Origin: Pantoea agglomerans
Lineage (GTDB): Bacteria; Pseudomonadota; Gammaproteobacteria; Enterobacterales; Enterobacteriaceae
Assembly (NCBI RefSeq): GCF_021397715.1
Contig: NZ_CP090207.1
Span: 186,001 to 250,000 of the forward strand
Direction of reading: 5' to 3'
DNA length: 64,000 nt
The translations under genes and the position numbers were made by a program. The notes under the pieces are model-generated. The model made no database searches, was not told the DNA's origin, and saw only the letters and a program-made list of their open reading frames with translations. Of the stretch, positions 37,996-50,478 are shown one piece after another (within the stretch, counting starts at the first letter, position 1; every line of letters begins with the position of its first letter).

Positions 37996-39333
37996 TTACA
38001 GGATGAAGCGGCTCAGGTCTTCATCCGCCACCAGTTCATCCAGATGCTTACCGACATACTCAGCATCAATGGTGACCGATTCGCCGTGGCGATCGCTGGC
38101 GTCATAGGAGATATCCTCCATCAGACGCTCCAGCACCGTATGCAGACGACGCGCACCGATGTTTTCGGTGGTTTCGTTGACCTGCCAGGCCGCTTCAGCG
38201 ATACGACGGATACCGTCGTCGGTGAAGTCGATATTCACGCCTTCGGTGTTCATCAGCGCTTTATACTGCACGGTGACCGACGCGTTCGGTTCAGTCAGGA
38301 TGCGCTCGAAATCATTTACCGTCAGTGCCTGCAGTTCGACACGGATTGGCAGACGACCCTGCAGTTCCGGGATCAGATCGGATGGGCTGGCCACCTGGAA
38401 AGCGCCTGAAGCGATAAACAGGATGTGGTCAGTTTTCACCATGCCGTGTTTGGTTGAAACCGTACAGCCTTCAACCAGCGGCAGCAGGTCGCGCTGAACC
38501 CCTTCGCGTGAGACATCCGGGCCGCCGGCGTTCTGGCCGCCGCGCTTACAGATTTTGTCGATCTCATCGATAAACACGATTCCGTGCTGCTCGACCGCCT
38601 CAATCGCTTCCTGCTTCAGTTCTTCCGGGTTCACCAGTTTGGCCGCTTCTTCTTCCACCAGCAGCTTCATCGCTTCTTTGATCTTCAGCTTGCGTGGTTT
38701 CTGTTTCTGACCGCCGAGGTTCTGGAACATCGACTGCAGCTGGCTGGTCATCTCTTCCATGCCAGGAGGGGCCATGATCTCAACGCCCGGACCGCTGGCG
38801 GCCAGGTCGATCTCAATCTCTTTATCATCCAGCTGGCCTTCACGCAGCTTTTTGCGGAAAGACTGGCGGGCGGCTGACGGCTCAGGTGCCTGCTCTGGCT
38901 GGCCCCAGTTATTTTTTGCCGGTGGGATCAGCACATCAAGAATGCGCTCTTCCGCCATCTCTTCAGCACGGTATTTGTTCTTTTCAATCGCCTGACTGCG
39001 CACCATTTTGATCGCGGAGTCGGTCAGATCGCGGATGATTGAGTCCACTTCTTTACCGACATAGCCCACTTCGGTGAACTTCGTCGCTTCAACTTTGATA
39101 AACGGCGCGTTGGCCAGTTTAGCCAGTCGACGAGCGATCTCGGTTTTACCGACACCGGTCGGGCCAATCATCAGGATGTTTTTAGGTGTCACTTCATGGC
39201 GCAGCTCTTCATCAAGCTGCATGCGGCGCCAGCGGTTGCGCAGCGCAATAGCCACGGCGCGCTTAGCGCTGTCCTGGCCAATGATAAAACGGTTCAGCTC
39301 GCTGACGATTTCGCGTGGAGTCATCTCAGACAT
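37996..39333 (-). CDS. hslU: ATP-dependent protease ATPase subunit HslU
   Basis: AAA+ unfoldase that feeds substrates into HslV (ClpYQ protease). 445 aa. Walker A GPTGVGKT is at 57-64, the variable I-domain about 110-240, Walker B VFIDEIDK near 255, and the C-terminus SRFIL docks into HslV. It lies 10 bases after hslV. Confidence 0.99.
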   Translation of the reverse strand: MSEMTPREIVSELNRFIIGQDSAKRAVAIALRNRWRRMQLDEELRHEVTPKNILMIGPTGVGKTEIARRLAKLANAPFIKVEATKFTEVGYVGKEVDSIIRDLTDSAIKMVRSQAIEKNKYRAEEMAEERILDVLIPPAKNNWGQPEQAPEPSAARQSFRKKLREGQLDDKEIEIDLAASGPGVEIMAPPGMEEMTSQLQSMFQNLGGQKQKPRKLKIKEAMKLLVEEEAAKLVNPEELKQEAIEAVEQHGIVFIDEIDKICKRGGQNAGGPDVSREGVQRDLLPLVEGCTVSTKHGMVKTDHILFIASGAFQVASPSDLIPELQGRLPIRVELQALTVNDFERILTEPNASVTVQYKALMNTEGVNIDFTDDGIRRIAEAAWQVNETTENIGARRLHTVLERLMEDISYDASDRHGESVTIDAEYVGKHLDELVADEDLSRFIL

Positions 39334-39343
39334 GTTTTAATCC

Positions 39344-39874
39344 TTACGCCTTGGACGGTAATTCTTCGAAATTAACGTTATGGTTAGTGTAGATGCAGAT
39401 ATCACCCGCGATGTTCAGCGATTTCTCGACGATGTCGCGTGCACCCATTTCGGTATTTTCCAGCAGCGCACGGGCTGCTGCCTGGGCGAAAGGACCACCG
39501 GAACCGATGGCGATCAGATCATTTTCAGGCTGGATGACATCACCGTTGCCGCTGATGATCAGCGACGCTGACTCATCGGCGACCGCCAGTAATGCTTCAA
39601 GGCGGCGCAGCATGCGGTCAGTACGCCAGTCTTTGGCCAGCTCAACCGCCGCTTTCACCAGGTGACCCTGATGCATTTCCAGTTTACGTTCGAAGAGTTC
39701 GAATAGGGTGAAGGCATCTGCAGTGCCGCCAGCGAAGCCAGCGATCACTTTATCGTTGTATAAACGACGCACTTTTTTAACGTTGCCTTTCATTACGGTA
39801 TTGCCCAGCGTAGCCTGGCCATCACCGCCAATCACTACCTGGCCGTTGCGTCGTACACTTACTATTGTTGTCAC
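39344..39874 (-). CDS. hslV: ATP-dependent protease peptidase subunit HslV
   Basis: 176 aa threonine protease, proteasome-like. After removal of Met, Thr2 is the nucleophile ([19 protein letters not shown]). [17 protein letters not shown] and [14 protein letters not shown] follow. The start is GTG, as in E. coli. First gene of hslVU. Confidence 0.98.
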   Translation of the reverse strand: MTTIVSVRRNGQVVIGGDGQATLGNTVMKGNVKKVRRLYNDKVIAGFAGGTADAFTLFELFERKLEMHQGHLVKAAVELAKDWRTDRMLRRLEALLAVADESASLIISGNGDVIQPENDLIAIGSGGPFAQAAARALLENTEMGARDIVEKSLNIAGDICIYTNHNVNFEELPSKA

Positions 39875-39897
39875 GGGCAGACCCCTTGTTGCATTCG

Positions 39898-39926
39898 GAA
39901 AAAGGCTCCGCGCACCGGGCGCGGAG
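39898..39926 (-). terminator. Intrinsic terminator between ftsN and hslV
   Basis: CTCCGCGC (39906-39913) / GCGCGGAG (39919-39926) with ACCGG loop; on the minus strand followed by CCTTTTTCC. Confidence 0.75.
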
Positions 39927-39963
39927 GATCATGCAAACAGATATGGGGCGGGTTTGACGGGTT

Positions 39964-40953
<990 letters not shown>

Positions 40954-41106
40954 TCTCGTTCTGATACCCTTCAAAAAATAGTGCCAAATGGGCGAATCGA
41001 TCGTTTTCACGCGCCCGGCAAGGAGTCCGCCATGTTACTCAAGGGTCGGAACTTTGACCAGCGGTGTTCGCCTTAAGAATCTACTGAAAAAAGCACAGGA
41101 TTACGC

Positions 41107-42144
41107 TTATTTTTCACGCTTTTTTGCTGGCGCGGTGCTGCCACGAATCGTCAGCCCGGCATCCAGCAGCCGTGATCCACTGCTGACGCGTTTACCCTGC
41201 AACTCATCCAGCAGCAGCAGCATCGCTTCACGACCAATCTGATAGCGCGGCTGTGTCACCGTGGTCAGCGGCGGCTCGCAGTAACGCGACAGCTCAATAT
41301 CATCAAACCCGACTACCGACAGGTCTTCCGGTATCCGCAGTCCGCTGCGCCTGGCCTGATTCATCGCGCCGAGCGCCATAATATCGCTGTGGCAGAACAG
41401 GGCTCGCGGCGGCTGTGGCAATGACAGTAGCTGCTTCATCGCCGCCACGCCCGCGTCAAAGGTAAAATCGCCGCGCACAATATAGGTAGGATCGACCGTC
41501 AGGCTGCTGCGGCGCAACGCCTGAACATACCCCTGCAGGCGATACTGACAGAGCGGCATCTCTTCTGGCCCGGCGATACAGGCAATTTGCCGGTGCCCCA
41601 GCTGAAGCAGATGATTGACCGCTTCAAACGCGGCGGTCAGGTTATCAATGTGAACGGTGGGCAGCGACATTTCCGGGGCAAACTCATTCGCCATCACCAT
41701 TGGCGGCAAATTACGCTGCTCATCGACGCTGGCATCAAAGGGCAGCTGTGAGCCAAGCAGCACCATGCCATCAATCTGTCGCGTGACCATCAGATTGAGA
41801 AAGGTTCTTTCCTGTTGATTCTGGTGCGCGCAGTCGCCAATCAGCACCAGATAGCCCTCTTCGGCCGCCGTAACTTCGACGCCGCGAATGATTTCGCTGA
41901 AGAAGGGATCGCAGATGTCGGGAACAATCACCAGAATGGTCTGGGTATCGTTACGGCGGGCATTACGCGTCAGCCCGTGCGGCGCATATCCCACTGCCGC
42001 TACCGCCTGCTCAACCTTTTGACGGGTTGCGGCTGAAACTTTCTCCGGGTTCATCAGCGCACGCGAAACGGTGGCGGTTGAGACGCCCGCTTTTTCCGCA
42101 ACGTCTTTCATAGTGGCGGCGGGCGGTTGTTGATTCTGCTCCAA
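41107..42144 (-). CDS. cytR: LacI-family transcriptional repressor CytR
   Basis: Represses nucleoside uptake and catabolism genes together with CRP; relieved by cytidine. 345 aa. The HTH is TMKDVAEKAGVSTATVSRAL near the N-terminus. The ligand domain has IVPDICDPFFSEIIRG and GDCAHQNQQE. The start is likely TTG at 42144, 6 bases after AGGAG; from it the distance to ATMKDV equals that in E. coli. GTG at 42147 is possible but too near the ribosome site. Confidence 0.93.
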   Translation of the reverse strand: MEQNQQPPAATMKDVAEKAGVSTATVSRALMNPEKVSAATRQKVEQAVAAVGYAPHGLTRNARRNDTQTILVIVPDICDPFFSEIIRGVEVTAAEEGYLVLIGDCAHQNQQERTFLNLMVTRQIDGMVLLGSQLPFDASVDEQRNLPPMVMANEFAPEMSLPTVHIDNLTAAFEAVNHLLQLGHRQIACIAGPEEMPLCQYRLQGYVQALRRSSLTVDPTYIVRGDFTFDAGVAAMKQLLSLPQPPRALFCHSDIMALGAMNQARRSGLRIPEDLSVVGFDDIELSRYCEPPLTTVTQPRYQIGREAMLLLLDELQGKRVSSGSRLLDAGLTIRGSTAPAKKREK

Positions 42145-42194
42145 CACATGCTCCTGACGCGTTATGGCGCGTTCGATTCTGTTTTGCCTGTCCA

Positions 42195-42233
42195 AAAAGC
42201 AAGCCGGGCAACATTGTTAACGATTGCCCGGCT
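42195..42233 (-). terminator. Intrinsic terminator after priA
   Basis: AGCCGGGCAA (42202-42211) / TTGCCCGGCT (42224-42233), perfect 10-bp stem, with TGCTTTTTGG following on the minus strand. Confidence 0.78.
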
Positions 42234-42306
42234 GGTTGTTACTTAATTTGCATAAAAATTGTGACTTATGCGACTTTTTTCGATCTGGCTCGCAGAGTCA
42301 TCCGCT

Positions 42307-44523
<2,217 letters not shown>

Positions 44524-44727
44524 TCAATCGGGGAAGCTAGTGTACACGCTGACCCCGGTGGCGGGTATCTCAGCATAAATTTGCAGCAGGCGAAAGTTAG
44601 CTGTATAATGTTGCGCCTTCGGTGAGAAAGATCTTGCCGGAGTACACCCTTTACTGTTCACCGCGTGTGGTGCTGTGCAGGTTCTGACCTGGCACGGAGA
44701 GCGACACGGCCTTATATGAGGTTTCCC

Positions 44728-44943
44728 ATGAAACAAGGTATTCACCCGAAATACGAAGCAGTTACTATCAAATGTACCTGCGGCAACGAGATTCACACCC
44801 GTTCAACACTGACTCACGAACTGAACCTGGACGTTTGTGGCAAATGCCACCCGTTCTATACCGGTAAGCAGCGTGAAGTGGCAACTGGTGGCCGTGTTGA
44901 CCGCTTTAACAAGCGTTTCAGCGTGCCAGGCGCTAAAAAATAA
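44728..44943 (+). CDS. rpmE: 50S ribosomal protein L31 (zinc-binding type)
   Basis: 71 aa. Zinc ligands are Cys16, Cys18, Cys37 and Cys40, so this is the C+ form that zinc-limited cells replace with YkgM. The end [15 protein letters not shown] is conserved. The ATG at 44728 is the conserved start. Confidence 0.98.
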   Translation: MKQGIHPKYEAVTIKCTCGNEIHTRSTLTHELNLDVCGKCHPFYTGKQREVATGGRVDRFNKRFSVPGAKK

Positions 44944-44981
44944 GATTAAAAGGCACCTGAACCTGCGGGTTCGGCGGCAAG

Positions 44982-45010
44982 AAAAAACCCAGCTTCGGCT
45001 GGGTTTTTTT
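44982..45010. terminator. Bidirectional terminator between rpmE and tpsA
   Basis: ACCCAGC-TTCG-GCTGGGT with six A before and a T-tract after; a UUCG-type tetraloop. It serves rpmE forward and the convergent tpsA-like gene in reverse. Confidence 0.93.
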
Positions 45011-45029
45011 ATTTCTGTCTTACCACCGG

Positions 45030-46634
45030 CTACAGGCTGGAGGCCGGTTCTGAAGAAGCAGCAGGCTTATTCAGCTCAAGTGTCTGCGTGGAATAGTGAC
45101 CATCCAGATCGCTGAGACTCGCGATTTTGGGTGCGGTGATGGTGATCTTATCCGCCTCCATGGTGCCTTTGGTACACAATACCCACAATATGCAGGACGA
45201 ATTGCTGATTTTCTCATCCGTTGTCAGCGCCAGCGTGCCCGCTTTTAAGGTGCCGGTATTCAGGATGTCGTTTTTACCATAGACGCTTAACGTTCCGGTG
45301 GTCTGCATGAGGCCGCTATTCTGCACTTCATTAGCCACAATCGAGGTGTTCTGGCCGGCCAGGGTCGCAGCATTCGAAACTTTTGACGCTGAAAGATAAG
45401 CTGTGCCTGGTGTGGTGACCTCTCCACCCGATGACAGATTAATCTCTTTAACCGCATTCAGACTGATATTACCTGCCTGAAGCGAGCCAGAGTTGAGCAG
45501 ACGGGTGTTAGCGATGGCGGTCATCGTTCCGTCAACTGAACCATAGCCGGTCTGCATCACCAGAGTTTTTCCGGCACTGATTTTACCGGTATTCTCAATA
45601 TCACCGGCGATAGAGACGACGTTGATATTACCTGCCGCCGTAATTTGCGCGTTTTCACTGTTGGAAAATTTTCCTGCACTGACGACATTAATATAATCAG
45701 TGGCCTCAATGGTACCGCTGTTATTAAATGTGCCGGACGACTGCAGCGCTGTCTGAGCTGAAGAAAGATGCCCTTTATTGGTGATCCCGTTGATGGCTGA
45801 CGCACTGATGACGCCACTTTGCAGGGTACCGCTGTTAGTCAGCGCGCCATTAGAGGCGATATAAAGGCCGCTGGCGTTGAGGATGCCACTGTTGTTGACT
45901 CCCGCTCCCGCCTCAGTGGTCTGCAATTGAATAATACCTGCCGTTGCACCACCCAGTTCGCTCACATCTATACTGTTACTGAACAGCCGTGTGTTGCCAT
46001 TCGCAGTCACCTGAGCAGAGGCGATATCGTAATCATAGGTTCCCGCAATCGCGTTCAACTGGCTGGTTTCAATCATGCCCTGAATATTAATCTTTTTCGC
46101 CAGCAGGTCGGTGTAATCGGCCCCTTTCAGACCTTTACCGTTAACAGCTATCGTGCCTTTAGCGACTTTGAAGCCGGTTAATGTACCATCGCTGAAGGTT
46201 GGGGTCCCCGTTGTTAACGTCGCGCGTCCGGTATTGATAAAGCTACAGCCAGAACAGCTAATTCCGTTCGGGTTGGCAATGATCACATCCGCTTTCTGAC
46301 CAGCAACTTCAATAAATCCGTTGAGTGCAGATGGGCTTTTGGAAATGACTTCATTAAGAATGAGACTGGCAGAGCGATCCAGATTGCTATTACGCGCAAT
46401 ATTGCCGCTTTCACGCACTAAATCTGTGGTGCTGTTGTTGATGATGGTTCCCTTATTTGTCACATTGAAATTTTGGTACATATTATGCGACAGACCATTG
46501 GCATCCGCTTGATTGATATTAATGACAGTCGATCCGTTGGCATGAGTGTAACTATTCAATGCAGCAAAAGCGGACGAACTGCAAAGCGTGGCTAATGTGG
46601 CCAGGAATAACAGGCTGATTTTATGCTTTTTCAT
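45030..46634 (-). CDS. Short TpsA exoprotein (filamentous haemagglutinin/CdiA N-terminal type)
   Basis: 534 aa secreted beta-helix protein; much shorter than CdiA/FhaB homologs (often >2000 aa). The signal peptide is residues 1-24 (SSAFA). The TPS secretion domain follows (YTHANGSTVININQAD, then NPNGISCSGCSFINTGRATLTTG, the usual NPNG and CxxC motifs). From about 250 on are imperfect beta-helix repeats built on GxxxNSGxL (NNSGILNASGLYI, TNSGTLQSG). Cys481 and Cys487 lie 48 residues from the end. No toxin domain or VENN motif. It ends close to the rpmE terminator. It needs the TpsB partner just upstream. Role unknown: adhesin or remnant of a contact-inhibition gene. Confidence 0.88.
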   Translation of the reverse strand: MKKHKISLLFLATLATLCSSSAFAALNSYTHANGSTVININQADANGLSHNMYQNFNVTNKGTIINNSTTDLVRESGNIARNSNLDRSASLILNEVISKSPSALNGFIEVAGQKADVIIANPNGISCSGCSFINTGRATLTTGTPTFSDGTLTGFKVAKGTIAVNGKGLKGADYTDLLAKKINIQGMIETSQLNAIAGTYDYDIASAQVTANGNTRLFSNSIDVSELGGATAGIIQLQTTEAGAGVNNSGILNASGLYIASNGALTNSGTLQSGVISASAINGITNKGHLSSAQTALQSSGTFNNSGTIEATDYINVVSAGKFSNSENAQITAAGNINVVSIAGDIENTGKISAGKTLVMQTGYGSVDGTMTAIANTRLLNSGSLQAGNISLNAVKEINLSSGGEVTTPGTAYLSASKVSNAATLAGQNTSIVANEVQNSGLMQTTGTLSVYGKNDILNTGTLKAGTLALTTDEKISNSSCILWVLCTKGTMEADKITITAPKIASLSDLDGHYSTQTLELNKPAASSEPASSL

Positions 46635-46706
46635 GTTTACCCTTTAATGAATTAATGTTTTTAAATGTTTGTAATCTGCGATGAAATTAAGATCATCCTC
46701 CTTTTT

Positions 46707-48425
46707 TTAATATTTCCATTGTAATGAGAAACCCAGCGTAAGTGGGTCAGTATGAAATGATTGTGGTTTTATAAGTGGTGTGCCAGCAAAAATATCAATG
46801 TGCGTTTGCTGGTATTGGCCCCGTAAGCCGATCACGCTGCCGATGACGGTTTTACCGGTGTAATATTGCTGGCTGTAATTACCATAAACCTGGCCTGCAT
46901 CAAGGCCGATATAAGGTTGCACCGGCTTGCCGGGGAATAGCCAGCTGATGTCGTTACGCCAGTACCATCCCTTATTGTCCTGAAGGGTGTTTTCGCCATC
47001 GAAACCGCGCACGGTCCAGCGATTTGCCAGCGAAAAGCGATCAAGAGAAGAAAGTTTATCGGGCGAATATTGCAGGCTGAGATGAGGAGAATAGTTGAGC
47101 CAGTTGTCGTACAGGCGAAAGCTAACTGAGCCTTCCAGATCGAAGGTAACAATCCTGCCTTCTTTATCGATGAGCCGGTATTGCTGCTCAGCCGTGTGGC
47201 TGCTATTAAACCATGGCATCTTCTTTTGATAACTCAGGCTGGCGGCCAGACCGGCATTATCGTAGCGGATCTGATGTTGCAGCACCGCTTTCCAGCCCGC
47301 ATTTCTTTTATGCATGCTGACGAGATCGACCTCATTGAGAGAATAGCGCGCTTCGGTATTAAAGATTTGCAGGCCCGCCGTGGTGGTCTGATGCACGGTG
47401 CGTGAGAGCAAACGATTAAGCTGAGCGCTGTAATAACGATTTTTATTATTTAATCGCCAGCTGGCCCAGTTACCGGTGATGTATTGCTGATACTGACTCT
47501 GGCTGGCGTAAAGATCGAGCCACCAGTAACCCCACGGGATGGAATAACCCACAGACTGATTACTGTTGCCTTTAACCGTATGCCCTGGGGCAATGTCATG
47601 GCCATATGACAGGTAGAAAGTATCACTCATCGAGGTGATGTTATTGAAATAGAGCGCACCGCCTGCCTGGTAACGGCCGGTTGCGACCGAGCCTGCATCA
47701 TTGATCCACGCTCCCACCTGCCAGTATTTATCCTGTTCGCGCCGGATATGAATATCACTCTCGCCTTTTTCACGACCCGGCAACACATTGATCCTGACCT
47801 GCGAACCCGGTACGCGCTGCAGATTCAGGCTGCCCTGTTCAAGATCGCCAAGTTCGAGTATATCGCCCTCTTTTAGCGGTAACGTATTACCGAGGTTGAT
47901 ATAATCGCCGCTTGCTTTATTGACGAAGATATTGCCCACCTTACCCGCATTAATTTCAAAATTTAATGTATGAGCTGAAAGGTTCTGATCGGGTAGGTTA
48001 ACTCGCGTGGTAATATATCCCAGCCTGATTATTTCGTTTTGCAGAGTTTTTGCCAGCAGTCTGATGCCCGCAATGCCGAGACATTTTCCTTCGGCCTGAG
48101 CAGTAAAATAGCTTAATTTTTCAAGGTGAAGTTTTTCGCTATCCGGCTTTAAATTAACTTTATCGATCCTGTAGCAGATCGCTTCATTCGGGAAGCGAAT
48201 TTCCTCATGCCCGGCAGTCTGTTTTTCAGAGGGTGTTTGCTGCGGTTTAGGAATTAACTGCTCTTTGCGTATCCGATCCTGTAAAAGTGCATGAGTTGCA
48301 CTGTTTTTTTCTTCCAGTACCGGCGCAGCTTGTGTCCGGTCAGAAAAAATGAAGATTATAATGGTAAATATAATAATAACGGGCGAAAGGTTTTTATGTT
48401 TTTTTGTCAGATAAATTGATGCCAT
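46707..48425 (-). CDS. TpsB two-partner secretion outer-membrane transporter (ShlB/FhaC/HecB type)
   Basis: 572 aa Omp85-superfamily pore. The signal peptide is about residues 14-33 (AA-rich ending DRTQAA). POTRA domains are about 75-225 (ICYRIDKVNLKP, RLGYITTRVNLPDQNLSAHTLNFEINAGKVG). The 16-strand barrel follows, with the NRWTVRGFDGE motif of loop 6 and an aromatic C-terminus (LGFSLQWKY). It precedes tpsA by 72 bases, the usual B-A order, and exports it across the outer membrane. The 5' end is notably AT-rich, unlike the flanking metabolic genes. Confidence 0.92.
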   Translation of the reverse strand: MASIYLTKKHKNLSPVIIIFTIIIFIFSDRTQAAPVLEEKNSATHALLQDRIRKEQLIPKPQQTPSEKQTAGHEEIRFPNEAICYRIDKVNLKPDSEKLHLEKLSYFTAQAEGKCLGIAGIRLLAKTLQNEIIRLGYITTRVNLPDQNLSAHTLNFEINAGKVGNIFVNKASGDYINLGNTLPLKEGDILELGDLEQGSLNLQRVPGSQVRINVLPGREKGESDIHIRREQDKYWQVGAWINDAGSVATGRYQAGGALYFNNITSMSDTFYLSYGHDIAPGHTVKGNSNQSVGYSIPWGYWWLDLYASQSQYQQYITGNWASWRLNNKNRYYSAQLNRLLSRTVHQTTTAGLQIFNTEARYSLNEVDLVSMHKRNAGWKAVLQHQIRYDNAGLAASLSYQKKMPWFNSSHTAEQQYRLIDKEGRIVTFDLEGSVSFRLYDNWLNYSPHLSLQYSPDKLSSLDRFSLANRWTVRGFDGENTLQDNKGWYWRNDISWLFPGKPVQPYIGLDAGQVYGNYSQQYYTGKTVIGSVIGLRGQYQQTHIDIFAGTPLIKPQSFHTDPLTLGFSLQWKY

Positions 48426-48727
48426 CGTATTCCTGTAAAATATTCGCTTTTTTTGGAAAATTTTACGGAGTCAGGTAATTATGAACAATAGTAATTCCTC
48501 CATTACCGGATTGAATGCGATCCCATATTGGAACAAAAATATTGCGATAATGTAAAACTTTGATGGCTATTATTTTCTCTGCGACATTCAGACAGGAAAA
48601 ATCAAAATGAGAGGGAAGGTGACGATTAAGGAGGAGTCAGCGGCGTGATAGGTCAGATGAGCAGCATCCCGGTGCGGGCTCTGCTCATCTGAAACACAGC
48701 GACGTTAAGCGAAACAGGCCTGGCGGA
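48426..48727. other. AT-rich gap between tpsB and metJ
   Basis: 302 bases without a supported gene. The part next to tpsB is AT-rich and likely holds its promoter. Near metJ is a long inverted repeat (48653-48692). This is one edge of the tpsBA insertion relative to the E. coli order rpmE-yiiX-metJ. Confidence 0.6.
48653..48692. repeat. 12-bp inverted repeat downstream of metJ
   Basis: TCAGATGAGCAG / CTGCTCATCTGA, perfect 12-bp arms with an internal CCCG-GTG-CGGG hairpin. It lacks a T-tract, so it may be a transcription barrier or a relic rather than a regular terminator. Confidence 0.7.
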
Positions 48728-49045
48728 TTAATACTCCCAGGTATCAGGATCGATACCCATGTCGCGCATGATCTTTTTCGCTTCTTCCGGAATCTCATCG
48801 CTGCGCTCTTTACGCAAATCGACATCATCTGGCAGTGGCTGACCGGTAAAAGCATGCAAAAACGCTTCGCACAGCAGCTCACTGTTCGTCGCGTGACGCA
48901 GGTTATTCACCTGACGACGAGTACGCTCATCCGTTAAAATCTTCAGCACGCTCAAGGGGATAGAAACCGTAATCTTCTTGACCTGCTCGCTCTTCTTACC
49001 GTGCTCGGCGTACGGGCTGATATATTCGCCGTTCCATTCAGCCAT
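48728..49045 (-). CDS. metJ: Methionine regulon repressor MetJ
   Basis: 105 aa ribbon-helix-helix repressor that uses S-adenosylmethionine as corepressor. [44 protein letters not shown] holds the DNA-binding strand and helices. It represses metB and metF through the tandem boxes seen nearby and probably itself, since the operator lies in the shared metJ/metB region. Confidence 0.99.
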   Translation of the reverse strand: MAEWNGEYISPYAEHGKKSEQVKKITVSIPLSVLKILTDERTRRQVNNLRHATNSELLCEAFLHAFTGQPLPDDVDLRKERSDEIPEEAKKIMRDMGIDPDTWEY

Positions 49046-49226
49046 GGGATACCTTAATTAATAAACGTTAAATGTGAGGAAATCAGCGGATTATGCCTGA
49101 TTTTTTCCTGCCTGACCCCTGATATGGCGGGTTTTCTTCGCTCACAGCGGCTTAACGACCGGGTGAGCGCCAGGCGATGACGCATAATTTTAGCGGTTAT
49201 TGCCTTTCTGCTCAATCTATACGCAA

Positions 49227-49258
49227 AGACATTTAGATGTCCAGATGTATTGACGTCT
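49227..49258. promoter_or_regulatory. Four tandem met boxes (MetJ operator), metJ/metBL
   Basis: Consecutive octamers AGACATTT, AGATGTCC, AGATGTAT, TGACGTCT against the consensus AGACGTCT. 58 bases before metB. Two MetJ dimers or more can bind side by side. Confidence 0.92.
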
Positions 49259-49315
49259 AATTAAGGGGTGATATCCTGTGCCTCAACATTTCACATTTCA
49301 GGAACAATAAGTCCC

Positions 49316-50476
49316 ATGACGCGCAAACAGGCAACCATCGCAGTACGCAGCGGTTTGAATGATGACGAGCAATATGGCTGTGTTGTCCCACCGATTCACC
49401 TCTCCAGCACCTATAACTTTCTCGATTTCAACGAGCCCCGCGCCCATGACTATTCGCGCCGTGGGAATCCGACCCGCGACGTGGTGCAGCGGACGCTGGC
49501 TGAACTGGAAGGCGGTGCCGGTGCGGTATTAACCAATACCGGGATGTCGGCTATTCACCTGGTGACGACGGTGTTCCTGAAGCCTGGCGACCTGCTGGTG
49601 GCGCCACACGATTGTTATGGCGGCAGCTACCGGCTGTTTGACAGCCTGAGCAAGCGCGGCGCTTATCGGGTGAAATTTGTCGATCAGGGCGATCTGAATG
49701 CGCTGCAGGCCGCGCTGGATGAGAAACCGAAGCTGGTGCTGATCGAAAGCCCCAGCAATCCGCTGTTACGGGTGGTTGATATCAGCGCGATTTGTGCGGC
49801 GGCTCGCGATGCCGGTGCCATTAGCGTGGTGGATAACACCTTTATGAGTCCGGCGTTACAGAATCCACTGGCGCTGGGAGCCGATCTGGTGATTCACTCC
49901 TGCACCAAATACCTCAATGGTCACTCCGATGTGGTGGCCGGCGCGGTGATCGCCAAAGATCCTCAGCTGGCGACCGATCTGGCGTGGTGGGCCAACAATA
50001 TTGGCGTCACCGGTTCGGCCTTTGACAGTTATCTGCTGCTGCGCGGCATCCGTACCTTAGCGCCACGCATGGCCGCGGCGCAACGCAACGCATTAGCGAT
50101 TGTTGATTACCTGAAGCAACAGAAACAGGTCAAAAAGTTGTATCATCCTTCGCTGCCGGAAAACGCCGGACACGAACATGCAGCGCGACAGCAACGCGGC
50201 TTTGGCGCGATGCTGAGCTTCGAAGTCGATGGTGACGAAGCCCTGCTGCGCCGCTTCCTGAAAGCGTTGCGGCTATTTACGCTGGCGGAATCGCTGGGCG
50301 GCGTGGAGAGTCTGATCTCCCACACCGCGACCATGACGCATGCGGGAATGTCGGCAGAAGCGCGTGCTGCAGCGGGCATCTCCGACACGCTGTTGCGTGT
50401 TTCTGTCGGCATCGAAGATCACGAAGATTTAATTGCCGATCTGGATAATGCATTCCGGATCGCAGCCGAGGGTTAA
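49316..50476 (+). CDS. metB: Cystathionine gamma-synthase
   Basis: PLP enzyme joining O-succinylhomoserine and cysteine to cystathionine. 386 aa. PLP lysine Lys198 in HSCTKYLNGHSD; YSRRGNPTRDV near residue 47. The ATG at 49316 (MTRKQATIAV) is conserved; an earlier open stretch to 49268 overlaps the leader after the met boxes. metL starts 2 bases after its stop. Confidence 0.98.
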   Translation: MTRKQATIAVRSGLNDDEQYGCVVPPIHLSSTYNFLDFNEPRAHDYSRRGNPTRDVVQRTLAELEGGAGAVLTNTGMSAIHLVTTVFLKPGDLLVAPHDCYGGSYRLFDSLSKRGAYRVKFVDQGDLNALQAALDEKPKLVLIESPSNPLLRVVDISAICAAARDAGAISVVDNTFMSPALQNPLALGADLVIHSCTKYLNGHSDVVAGAVIAKDPQLATDLAWWANNIGVTGSAFDSYLLLRGIRTLAPRMAAAQRNALAIVDYLKQQKQVKKLYHPSLPENAGHEHAARQQRGFGAMLSFEVDGDEALLRRFLKALRLFTLAESLGGVESLISHTATMTHAGMSAEARAAAGISDTLLRVSVGIEDHEDLIADLDNAFRIAAEG

Positions 50477-50478
50477 GC

